Shown here in pieces: positions 23,101-34,400 of a stretch of DNA of 64,000 nt. A program made the translations under genes and the position numbers. The notes under the pieces were generated by a model, which was not told the DNA's origin, did not search any database, and saw nothing but the letters and a program-made list of their open reading frames with translations. How positions within the stretch are numbered: the stretch's first letter is position 1; the number at the start of each line of letters is the position of its first letter. The DNA comes from Heterostelium multicystogenum (taxonomy: Eukaryota; Evosea; Eumycetozoa; Acytosteliales; Acytosteliaceae), in assembly GCA_003667245.1 (NCBI GenBank), contig RCNN01000025.1:62001-126000 (forward strand), in the 5' to 3' direction.

Positions 23101-24099
23101 AATATACATTCTGCCATAATCTTGGTACACTCTTTTTCAATTAAATCACTCTTATTAATTACAACCTATAAATAGATAGATCATGTTAGTGTTTCATTAC
23201 CACAAACGCACACTACAGTGTATATTGACTTACTTTAAGTTGAGATGAAACTGGTTTGACTATAAATTTTCTAAGCATTGGAATCGTGTACTTTTAGTGA
23301 TGGGATTGAGTTGTAGAACGCATCGCTGAAACTCTTGAGTGGAGAGGTTCTGCATAGACTGTGCAGAGTCATCGATATATACACCTAGAGAATGCATTTC
23401 CGCTAGCTTTCTAATAACATTTGTTTTGGAACTGTCGATGAATGTAGGTATCCAACGCTCATCTGTAGACTGTGCAGATATCTTGTCCAAAGTAACACCG
23501 ACGGCATACATCTATAAATGAAGTAGCAACCTAATTAGCAAACCTATCAATTTCCAGATATCGCAGCATTGTTACTTACTCTTCCAATTTCATTCTTGTT
23601 CTCAAATCTAATATGTACTTTATTAATAACGATCTGCAAGTTGTCAATGATCTTTGTGACCAGACGACCGTGGAAACTGTCGTCTTGTTTGCCTATTTGC
23701 TCAGTCTCTGCCTCTTTGATTGACTTTAGCCACTCGTAGTTTTCAATACGCTTCTTCTTGGTTTCTTTCTCCTTCTTCTTCTCAGCCTCCTCGTCGTACT
23801 TGTAGTTGGCGGTCTGTGGGCACGGCCAGTGCGAAAATCGAATCGATGTTGACAATGACTGGCTTTGACTTCAGATCCTTCCATGGCACCTTGAGCTCCA
23901 GCCTTCCTAGGAAACCCTTCTTCACCGTAATCGGCAGATTAATCGGCAAATTCGCCAAGGCATCTTCCTTCAACTCCAGATTGGTCAACACCACATTTCC
24001 ACCCAACACACCAATCTTCAACTGATCCTTATTCAAATTCTTAACATATTCACCAAGTACCCTTGATAACACATCAGATACAATACCTTCAAATACCAT
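14194..24099 (-). CDS. vps13: VPS13-family bridge-like lipid transfer protein
   Basis: The N terminus (MVFEGIVSDVLSRVLGEY, then NLELKEDALANLPINLPI) is the chorein/VPS13 N domain that forms the entrance of the lipid-conducting groove. Extended beta-rich repeats follow. The adaptor-binding (VAB/SHR-BD) region is about 16180-18300, including FGWDEPSG and repeated Asn-containing strands. The C terminus (14200-15300) has amphipathic glycine-rich helices (GLAMGGIGFGKGLFQGI) and a PH-like end (GWFLLK, then FQIPFGVIKEVKLVPGNG). VPS13 proteins move bulk phospholipid at membrane contact sites. The locus encodes about 3,200 residues, the usual size. Introns are visible at 21039-21094, 21422-21489, 23166-23233 and 23512-23579. 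The reading frame changes roughly every 300-900 bases. The protein stays recognisable across the breaks, so I read them mainly as homopolymer errors. Which VPS13 paralogue this is cannot be told. Confidence 0.9.
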
Positions 24100-25266
24100 T
24101 TTCTTTTTATTAATATATATATATAAATAGATTTTATTTTAATAAATAAATATAATATATATATAACAAACTAAAATAAACTAAACCAAATTTAAGAATA
24201 GATATAAGTTATTGTTATTGATTGTTTCACTATTGTTATTTTTCTAAGTAATGTTGTTAATGCTAATATTAATATTATTGACTAATTATATATATTTATA
24301 CATTAAAATATTAACAATAATAATATCTAATTATAATAATAAATTAGATATTATTACAATGAATTAATAATATCTAATTTATTATTATTGCTATTATTAT
24401 ATGATTGATTAATATCTATCTATCTATCTGTTTTAGCTCTTTTCGTCTGTGTTAGTGTTTGTTATTGCAGGTTATTTGTTTTTCTCACACACAACACACA
24501 CAACATACACACATAGAGTAATATTTATTTTAATTATCCAAAAAGCTAAAATGTGTGAATAAATGAATGAATGAATGAATGTGACTTGAATAATAAAAAT
24601 AATATTAATAATAATAGACTCTATTTTCCTTTTTACTGTTGCAAATTATAATTATCAAAAATGGGTTAACACATCATCTGAAGACAAGTCAATCGATGAT
24701 TCAAAACCACATACAGTGGGCATTTGAACTTTTCATTGCTAAAAAGTTGGAACAAAAATAGTTAAAAAAAGATCTTTTATGATTTTTAAGTTAATTTTTT
24801 TCAGGCAGAAGAGGAGAATGCAAAGATTATCATCCCACCCACACCAGAAGATATTTCATATGGTTCCCAGATCAACCACGCAAACCAGGATATTAAAGGA
24901 GGACTTCTTATCTTTTCCAGAATGTATCAAAAGTCGACGATTATCCTATCACTTTTTTTATACTTCAAATTCACATTTAAATATATATATTTAATTATAT
25001 ATTTGAGTAACAATTCAAAGTTTGTATATATTATTATTAATATTATTATAATTACCGAAACACAAAATGTGAAGTTATGTTTTTGTTTTTATTTTTCGAG
25101 ACATTTAAGTTGTATTTAATTATTAATACTACGATTTATGAAATTGACTTTTTAATAAATAATATTATTACCGAGAAGATTAGTATAGTTGAATGTACAA
25201 TGTATTCCTGAAATAAGTGTTAATCGATCAAATATATTCGGGATTTGTTTGATTATTGCGATGATA
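24100..25266. other. Intergenic region with microsatellites and a coding-like island
   Basis: This region lies upstream of VPS13 and downstream of the adhesin gene. It contains (ATCT)n near 24413-24429, CA-rich sequence near 24485-24515 and (GAAT)n near 24560-24582. At 24804-24945 a less AT-rich stretch preceded by TTTTTTCAG reads open on the + strand. No complete gene was found. Confidence 0.5.
24413..24582. repeat. Cluster of simple-sequence repeats
   Basis: Short tetranucleotide runs: ATCT repeated four times, a CACA-rich stretch, and GAAT repeated about five times, within 170 bases upstream of the VPS13 start. Typical dictyostelid intergenic microsatellites; length polymorphism is likely. 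Confidence 0.7.
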
Positions 25267-28200
25267 TTACATTTTGTTCATTTTGATTACGTCTCTGATT
25301 CTTCGTCCTTTGAGTTTCTTTTTGATGAGCAAAGCAGTGATGACACCAATCAAGGCAGCACCTACAACACTGCAGACGACAATGACCGGTACTTTTCCAT
25401 TTTTTAGTCTGAGATGAGCACTCTTCTGCGTCGCCTGTCAGCAGCAACGAAAAGTTCGGATCCAGCAGGCATGTGCTGAACTTTGGAACCTGTATTGCTG
25501 AGAACATTGTGAATTGGTTCTTGTTGTCATCGTTTAGTTTGGCATAGAGCTCGTCGTTTTTGTCCAAAATGATGTTCTCGCTGTTTGTAATTCTGGAGTC
25601 TACAAAGAGATATCGGGCAAATCGAGCTTGGAAGATTGTATTTCCACTTTTGATATTATACCAACTGCCATCGCTGGTATCCTTTGTGATGAATGGGCTC
25701 AGAGCAGAGCGAGTTTGAGTCTTGTCCGATGTTTGTCTCATAGATGACTTGCAATTTGTTGAGTGGTGATGAAAAAGCTCCAGTTGTTGATGGCAACCTC
25801 ATACTTTAAGGAGTTGGCAGGCATCTCTATTGTTCGCCAGCAAATACGATAGTCTGCTTGTCGTTGATTACCCTGATTGTGATCGAAAGTATTACAGGGT
25901 TTATCGTCAAAAATTTTCCATTGTAGATGTAAGAAGGTATCGTTCTTGCTAGTCCCCTCCCAGCGCACCAGAGACATATCCAGGGTTTTCACCGTACTCG
26001 ATAGGTCTGAAACTTCACGGAGATATTTGATTCCAACATTGAAGTTAACCGATTGCTTTGATGGTAAGGTTGAGGTTCCATCATCCTTTGGCTCCGGTGT
26101 TAGTGCTGGTTGGACAACTTTGACAGAGCAATCTTGGAGTAGCCATCCATCGTTACACAAGCATTGTCCATTCTCACCATTGCAACGACCTTGATTGTTG
26201 CAGTTATTTGGACATGTCAGGTTCAGCAGGTAGTAGAATATGGAGCTTGATCCCTTATATCCATTGACTGTGACGTTGATAGGGAGAGCATATCCATTCA
26301 CCAGATCAGCAGATATTCCAGGGAAGTCGCAAACTAAGTTATTTCTATTTAATAATGTCAAGTTTTTGCAATTGACATCTCCAATTGAGGCTTGAAGTCC
26401 TTGTTCATAGAAATTATCTCCTACGATAGTTATATTGCCGGGACTACCTTTCTTCAATTTTGGATAGTATGAGTTTATGATTGGATCTAAAGTTGGATTA
26501 TAATAAATATCAGTAACAATGAACAGGTCTATTGGAATGAGTTGTTAATTGTCACCTACATATGACGGGATTATAGTAGTTGAAAAGAGAAGAGTTTAGT
26601 CCATCGGATTGAATCATTATGGCTTTGAGAGATACACCAGCTTCCATTGGGAATCGAAGTGCTCTGCTATCCTCAATTTGATCGGTTGGTGTTTCAACAG
26701 AGTTAATAAATAGCTTGTTTAGAACAGGTTTTTCTGGCAAGGTTCTTAATAAATAGGACAACATAACCATTGGTCAAGGAGGATGAAGTTGTATTATATC
26801 CTGATATGGATGGATTTTCGTAGGTAAATCCAAATTCCACTGAAACTCTTTGATCAACTTTTACATATGCCCATCCCATACCCGAACCTGGTGGAAATTC
26901 AGCAACAATAGTGTCATATGTGGAATTGAGTACTGGAATTTCACTACCTTGAGAAAAGAACAATCTTGTCATTTTTGGATAGAAATTGGAACCAAACAGC
27001 GTAATAATAGAAGCTGACAGTGTCTGTGGGGCTCCCAAGACAGATCCTACTGTGGGTGAGTCATAGACAACAGATGCTCCTTTGTTAGAATATTGTCCAT
27101 CAACAACAACTTGGAATGGTTGATTACCATAGCCAGGAGGGAGTAAATATCCTATTGAGTTGGATCCAGAAGATCTAATCACTCTGAATGTTGTTGGTAT
27201 TAGTTAAGATTCCATAAATATTACTTATAGGTGTTCCTATTTGTGTATTCAAAAGAACATTAATAAGATTTGAGCCATTTGTTGGAGATCTATATAGAGT
27301 CTGTGGAATAATTGGACTTGGTGCTGATTAAATTAATATTAGTTTATGGAAAAGTTGAAGTTTGATTTCCAGAGATGAAAAAGAAATAAATACTAACCCA
27401 AATACTCTGTTAAGAACGATGAGTCCAATGTAGCTGTAAGTACTTCGATCTGTCCGTTAGAATTCATTGAGAAAGCAGTCGTGTTGGACCAAGAGGCAGG
27501 AATGGTATCTGGTAAACCATATGGTGTGATTTGAGTGTCATTTCAAAATTCCGGATTCATAGTAAAACTTTTGTCGATATAAACAAGGCCAAGCATGACC
27601 TTTTCTAAAAAATAGGGTGGTACAATCTTTTTGATTTGTTCAAACTGCTTGATATCGGTCGGGACCGATAGGAATCCTTGCATTTTATCGATAATCAATG
27701 TTTGTGATATGATGCTGGACATCCTGAAAGAAGTATATTTAAAAGTTGACTTGATATACTTTATTCAAATCTGGTAATACTTTATCAGTAGTATAAGTAT
27801 TAGTTTTGGTTTAGATCTCTACTAGGACTAGAAAATACTACTGAAAGGAGTGAAATAATAATCATGGATTTTTTCAGTACCTGTATATATAGAGATTGGG
27901 AAGAAATAGCCAGGATCTATGTCTGTAGGAAGCGTGCACTCATGAAGTTCGTTTTCCGGTGATACACATTCAAGTTGGGTTCCATTAATTTCAATTCTCA
28001 TTTTAATTTCTGGTCCATACATAGCATTCATTGAAGTTCCCCATAATTTGATGATGCTGTTTCTTTTGAAGCTTGGTGATACGATATAGAGAAATGGGGG
28101 AGCGGTTGCCACAATGGTCCTAAAACTATACGATTCATTTTCGTTGACAGTGGCAGTAATGACTACATCTCCAACTGTGTCATAGTAATTTCCAAGAAAC

Positions 28201-28904
28201 TTAAATGTATCATTGAATTGCATTGATGACTTTTGAGATGCGATGATGTCTCCATTCATTGATTTTATCACCACTTCCATCACATTAACATTTACATTTG
28301 GAATGATAGGTGTTCGAAGTGTGAGTTCTTCATTGGATTGGTAGCCAATCAATGGTGAAAGTGCTGCAAACATTCCGTTATCTCTCTCACATAGAATTCC
28401 ATTGGCAGGATTATCAAGATTTCTAAATGAAAAGTATGGAGTAGGTCTTCCTCTTACTAATTCTACGACTATACCAACGTCAACGAAATAAACTTGATTG
28501 TTTTGGGCTAAATCCCATTGGAATGGACAGAATGTGAGGCATCTGTCGGAGTAAAAGTCGTAAAATGGTACCTCTCTTTCCGATGCATATGTGTCATATC
28601 TAATATATCTTCTATCTGAGATTGAAGGTAGCAGACGGTTGGAACCTGAAATCCAAAATGTATACCAATTTGTGAATGAATCCAAGTAAGATAGGACTGC
28701 TTGGAATTCGGTGAGAGAAGTGATTGTTGCCAAGTATCCTTGTTCATTCTTGCACATGTCCAAAGCTTCGATGTATCCAGCCGACTGGTTGATGAATATG
28801 TATGTATGATTGTTTAAAGCATAGGTAAATTCGAATCTGTCATAAGCCTTAGCTTGTGAACCAAGTCCTAAGACCAATAGTATTATATAAGGAAATATAC
28901 TCAT
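25267..28904 (-). CDS. Membrane adhesin: C-type lectin-like domain, TIG repeats, EGF, one TM
   Basis: The start at 28904 (MSIFPYIILLVLGLGSQAKA) gives a clean signal peptide; an open frame runs further upstream but has no better ATG. Next comes a C-type lectin-like domain: YIEALDMCKNEQGYLATITS, TFWISGSN, CLTFCPFQW and NGILCERD (about 28370-28800). IPT/TIG-like beta domains follow through about 26220. An EGF module (CPNNCNNQGRCNGENGQC, about 26125-26214) comes next, then a beta-rich stalk. With one frame change near 25420 the C terminus becomes a single hydrophobic helix (VIVVCSVVGAALIGVITALL) and a basic tail ending at 25267. Introns are likely near 27725-27834, 27220-27340 and 26470-26550. 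An in-frame TGA lies at 27545-27543. The layout resembles dictyostelid TIG/EGF adhesion proteins such as ComC and the Tgr family, with an added lectin domain. The ligand is unknown. Confidence 0.78.
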
Positions 28905-30116
28905 AGGTGATAATTTGTTAACATAATTTAAATATAGAAAACAAGTGACATTGTCCTCACTGATTTGAGCTTTCTCATTGATCAAAACTAAAAAAAAAAG
29001 TGTCCAAACAAAAAGGAAGATATTTATAATTATCCATGAAAAAATCAACCCACTAATTTTAAATGGTATGCAATCAGTATCTTCCGTCGTACTAATAAAA
29101 ATGTAATTTAAAGTAAACTTGTAAATTTAAATCTTGAAATGAATTATAACTATTCTTCAATAGATAAAATGAATATTTAATGTTTTTTGAAAGTCTATTC
29201 TAAATGTTATAATTAAATTTATAAATACAGACAAAGATATATATTCATTCATCTTAGCTTTAATAATCTAAAGTTTTAACTTTTATATATTTACAAATAA
29301 ATATAAGAATTTCTTTAAATTTAAATTAAGGAATGAATAAATATTTGTTTGTTAATTTTTATATATATCTTTAAATAATCTTAAATTCTAGGTGATATTT
29401 TTAAATGTAAATCCTTTTCCTTTCCATTAATTCTAAAAGATATTATTTTAATATTCTTTCATACTTTAAAACCAATATTAATGATGTTGTGGAATTGTTT
29501 ACCATGTTCTTACAAGAATATTTAGTAATTTTTGACAAGATTGTGGGTGGAGATTGTGTTGTTTTATTGTTTTTATTACAAAAATTATGAGGTATGAAAT
29601 TAGAGATTTAGAATGAATAGGGTTATATATTCGTTGTTAACCGTTTCGATGTCGTTGAAAAGAAACAAATAAATGTTGATCGGAAAACAACATTCTAATC
29701 ACAATTTCATTTCTCTAATACAAATAACTATATATACATAAAGAAAGACTAAACAATTCAACATTCATTCATTCATTTATTATAATGTTAGTTATTAAAT
29801 GATATCATAGTCCTATACAACAAAGAAAGAAGAAATAAAGAAAGAAAAGAAAGACTCACATAATACAACTAAGAATAATAGTTATAATAAACGTAATACT
29901 GGTAATTCATAGTCTAGAAACTTTAAGATTAATTGTAAAATAACAATAAAATTCATCAAAATATCTGGGTTGGATTTTCACACCACTATACCATAATAAG
30001 AAGATAAAAGACATATCACATTTTCAGATCTGAAATTTGCTAAACACTGTTCATGAGCAAGAAACTAGAAATCATTTGACATTTATTCATAAATACGTAA
30101 TATACACAGTAAAATC
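28905..30116. other. Divergent promoter region
   Basis: 1.2 kb between the adhesin gene (leftward) and the acyl-CoA synthetase gene (rightward). Strongly AT-rich, with an ATTC repeat near 29763-29778 and A-rich purine tracts at 29822-29860. No gene or structured RNA was recognised. Confidence 0.5.
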
Positions 30117-31840
30117 ATGTCAGAAACAAGTGAACCATATAGAGGAGTTGATACTTTGTATCAATTGGTCAATCAACACAACAAAGAATCGAATGCCATT
30201 GTCATTCCAACTGCCAACGAGAATCAATATGCAATGGTCAGCTACCAACAATTGGTGGAAAACGCTGCACAATTCGCACAGCTTCTACTTAGTCACAACA
30301 TCAAGAAAGGCAGTGTTGTTTCTATCATCATCGGTAATGGATACCCGATTTTAGCATGCTTCTTGGTAAATATCATAACAGAGCATAGGCAAGTTGGTTT
30401 TTTGGATACTGACCTCTAGATATATATAGGGTACTACCTTTGCAACATGTATGGCAGCACCATTGAACTCGGCATATACATGTGATGAATTCAAATTTTA
30501 CTTGGAAGATATGGGTGCAAAGTTGGTTATTATTCAATCTGGTTTGAGTGAAGCAATGAAGGCTTCGAATCAATTGGGATTGCCCATTTGGGAAGTCAAT
30601 GAAAAGCTCGACTTTGAACAATTCAAGACACATTTCACTCTGACAATCGATGGCAAAGTAGTTGAAATCAACGAGCCAAATGTTACACTTACAGATTTGC
30701 CAACACCAGACGATTATGCTCTATTCCTTCACACCTCCGGTACAACCAGCAGACCAAAAGGTGTGCCACTCTCCCACAAAAAACATCACCACCTCCAACA
30801 AAAACATTGCCAGAACTTTCCATCTTTCGCCAACCGATCGTTCTATGGTAGTAATGCCATTGTTCCATGTCCACGGTTTGATCGGTGTATCTCTTTCTAC
30901 TCTTCTCAGCGGTGGATCACTTGTTATTCCAGTGAAATTCAGCGCATCCACATTTTGACCCAAGTCAAGCAGTTCAAGGTTACCTGGTATTCTGCAGTAC
31001 CAACTATCCACTCTATTTTGATTTCACTCGAAAAGGACCCAGTCAACTCACCAAACAAAGGTCTTCTTAGATTCATTAGAAGTTGCTCGTCATCTTTATC
31101 ACCAACTCTTTTGGACAGTTTAGAAAAATGCTTTGGTGTAAGTATTCCACCTAACTCAATATCTTATCTTACTTAATCTGACATGTTATCCTAGTGTCCA
31201 ATTGTCGAATCATATGGTATGACAGAAGCATCTCATCAGATGACTTCTAACTTATTACCACAAGATGGAAAGCGTAAGGCTGGATCCGTCGGAAAGGCCT
31301 CTTTTGTTGAGGTCGGTGTTGCTGACGAGAATGGAGAGCTCTTGGAGCAAGGACAAGTCGGAGAGGTTTGTGTCAAGGGTGACAACATCATGAAGGGATA
31401 CTTTAACAACCCAAATGCAAACCTTGAAAACTTCACAAAGTATGGTTGGTTCCTCACTGGTGACATTGGTTACCTAGACCAAGACGGATACCTCATCCTC
31501 AAGGGAAGAAAGAAGGAAATCATCAACCGTGGAGGTGAGAAGATTAGCCCACTCGAGGTCGACAATGCACTCCTTGAGCATAGCGCCATTGCCGAAGCAG
31601 TATGCTTTGGTGTGCCAGACAGCAAGTACGGCGAGGAAATCTGGGCAGCCGTTGTACCAAAGCCCGAACACCAAGACCTCACCGACAAAGAAATTACAGA
31701 ATTCCTCCAAAAGAAAATTGTATCATTTAAGATTCCAAAGAAGATCTTTGTAAACAAGCAGCTTCCCAAAGACTTCCACCGGAAAGATCCAAAGACGTTT
31801 CATTTCCGAACACTTCCTTAAAGCCGAGTCCTCCAACTAA
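30117..31840 (+). CDS. Acyl-CoA synthetase, AAE3/Pcs60 (oxalate--CoA ligase) type
   Basis: An AMP-forming ligase of the ANL superfamily: the carboxylate is adenylated, then transferred to CoA. The P-loop reads LFLHTSGTTSRPKGVPLSHK (about 30720-30780). FHVHGLIG and TWYSAVPTIHS follow, then ESYGMTEASHQM (about 31207), GWFLTGDIGYLDQDGYL (about 31447) and KGRKKEIINRGGEKISPLE. The C-terminal catalytic Lys lies in PKTSTGKIQRR (31767-31800) once one extra A at about 31768 is removed. The combination matches plant AAE3 and yeast Pcs60, oxalyl-CoA synthetases, more closely than medium-chain or 4CL enzymes. Introns are 30366-30429 and 31138-31194. Further single-base errors lie near 30780 and 30955. 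The restored C terminus ends in -SSN, not a standard peroxisomal PTS1, so a cytosolic location is more likely. Oxalate as substrate is inferred from family. Confidence 0.88.
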
Positions 31841-32022
31841 ATACTTTCACATCAAACAAATAAATCCAATTATTAATAAATAAATATCCAAGTTTTATTT
31901 CGAAATAAAAATGTGTGTTGGACGATGACCCACAGCAAAGGACCTCCAGGGTGTGGGGGAGAGTCTCTTATAAAAATTATGATTGTGGCTCATTTTTTAG
32001 TTATTCAAATCACTCATTAGTT
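31841..32022. other. Short intergenic spacer with a GC-rich hairpin
   Basis: Positions 31911-31975 are strikingly less AT-rich than the flanks. CCCACA at about 31930 can pair with TGTGGG at about 31953 around a 17-base loop. It could be a terminator, a small RNA or the 5' leader of the RCC1 gene. Confidence 0.35.
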
Positions 32023-34305
32023 ATGTATTCATGGGGTAGTGGTAAGTAGACTATCTTTAATAGCTGAGGTGCTTGGTGACTGATGGTAATACTTGACAAT
32101 TGTGGAATATAAATAGGAAGAATTGGATTTGGCGGCTTCAATGATATACTGAAACCACAGCCACTCAGATTTGGAGATGAATCTAATATCAATATAAAGT
32201 CCTTCTCTGCTGGAAGATCTCACTCTTTATTTGTTGACGGTATGACAATAGGTAGTAGACGTTGTCAATTGATCATCATGCTAATTGATTTAATATAGAT
32301 AAGAATGTCGTATGGATGTGTGGTGAATCCAGGAAGGCCAATCTGGTCAAGGCCATTTTCAATCTGTTGTGTCACCTACTGCTTTGAATATTGCAGCAAC
32401 TAGTGTTAAATGTTGGGATGTGAGCTTGGCAATAGGATTGTCTGGTGAGCTTTATGGTTGGGGTCCTTCTATTTTAGTTGGTAATGAGGTTGAGGAATCA
32501 GAATATGATGATGAAACAGAGAAATATGTACCTATTCCAACAAGAATCAAATCTCTTACAAATGTATTTATCACCCATGTCTCTTGTTCCTTGGCGCACT
32601 GTGCTGCTGTCAGCCGAGAGGGAAGCGTATATACCTGGGGAATCCCTGGATATGGTAGACTTGGCTTGGTTGAATTGACACCATCTGACATTAGATACGA
32701 TAGACTAGTTTCCACACCAACACTCATCACAACACTAAAATCAACATTCATCAAGAAAGCCGAGTGCGGACAGTATCATACACTATTCCTAACAGATGAC
32801 AATAGAGTGTATTCATGTGGCACTGGCTATGCAACTGGAATAGACCTAGACACCTGTACCAATACATACTATGATCCTAAATTTGATAATCAAGAGCCCT
32901 ACATTTTAAGGCCAACTCACATCGAATCACTTCATGTATGTTGAATCTTAGAAGATACGAATATTAAGATTTCTAACTCTCCTAATACATAAAGGATATA
33001 GTTGATATCGCTGCAGGTTATTACCACAGCATGGCATTGGATAGAGAAGGAACGTGCTTTGTGTTTGGAAATAATTATAATGGTCAGTTTGGAAATGGTA
33101 ATATCGATGAAGGTCAATTCCAACCAACTCCAATCGAATGCTTATCAAACATCAAAGTCAAATCTATCCATACTTCCGGCTGCCATAGCTGTTTGATATC
33201 GGACACCGGTGAGCTATATATATTTGGAGGTGCATTGTTGGAGACCCATTCCTACAGGATGAATGTAGCTCTTGGAGACGGTTTTGGAGGATTTAAAACA
33301 ATGCAGCTCCCAGTCAAGACTGATACCGCAGAAACTATCTTTGATGACAAGGAACCATTAAAACCAGTTGTCTATCTTACCAATGTTATTGACAATGACA
33401 TTAATACATCTATAGATGAAACGTTCAACAATATAGTAATGAGTAAAGAGGAGCAAAGTCATCTGAACTACTTATTGTCAGAGCAGGCTTACCAGTCAGA
33501 AGCAGCAAGTCATCTACTACCTCAGAGACTATCTATCGATAACAGAATGGTCGTATCAGCATCGTGTGGATGGGCTCATACCATCGTTCTTCTATCGCCA
33601 ATCAAGACTCTACCATCACTAAAACAACTAGCCATTGAACAGTTCTCAAAAATAATTTGGAACTACTCACTAGAAGAACTTAAGCTATTGATACCATCTG
33701 AATTATTCCCAGAGATCCACTCCCATCTTCTACTGACTAGAACACATAATGCTCAAACTTTAAGATTACTATCTAACCTTACTAAAGACACTGACTACCT
33801 CGCTACGGGAGATGAATCATCAACATCACCAAGTTGGAGTTCATATCTAGATATTCTCAAAGATAATTATCAATTCACTCATTCTTTTATCTATAGTCCC
33901 GAGTATAGATCCACATTAGCAACAAACTTTACTGTAACTATACTAAATATAATTAAATACACTGTAATATTAAGGATACATGGCACTAATTATATTTAAC
34001 ATATAGGATCATGCAAATAAGGATATTGAGATTATTATAAACAAGATCAATGAGAATAATAATATACTAGAAGACATTAAACTAATTGATATAACAATTG
34101 AAAAACAACAAGTTTATTGTCATTGCTAATGGAGACAACTCAATCATTGCAACCAATGTATGTACTAAATAGCTATCCATTTTAATAGCATAGATAGTGG
34201 AACATTATAACTAACATGTTGATAAACTAGGAAACAAAAGAAGAAGTATTAGTAATATTTAAATCACATACATTAATATTTATTTGTCAAGCGACTTTAG
34301 ATTGA
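32023..34305 (+). CDS. RCC1-repeat (beta-propeller) protein
   Basis: Seven or so RCC1 blades are visible: MYSWGSGRIGFGG, VVWMCGE...GQSGQGHF, LYGWGPSILVG, VYTWGIPGYGRLGL, VYSCGTGYATG, CFVFGNNYNGQFGNG, and a last blade ending CGWAHTIVL. Small exons at the 5' end join in phase: 32023-32041, 32117-32239, then 32299 onward. Further introns are about 32937-32996, 33932-34008 and about 34156-34231. A single-base error near 32335 breaks blade two. A C-terminal helical and beta region follows the propeller and ends at 34305. RCC1 propellers act as Ran or Rab exchange factors or as scaffolds. The beta-wing residues that would prove exchange activity cannot be judged here, so no target GTPase is assigned. 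It faces the next gene tail-to-tail (95 bases). Confidence 0.8.
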
Positions 34306-34400
34306 AAGAAGCGATCACCAACATTGATATCGTTTCGAAATACATGATATCCTGTGGATATTGACATCTGTATCATGCATGATTTAAATAAATATCTTTA

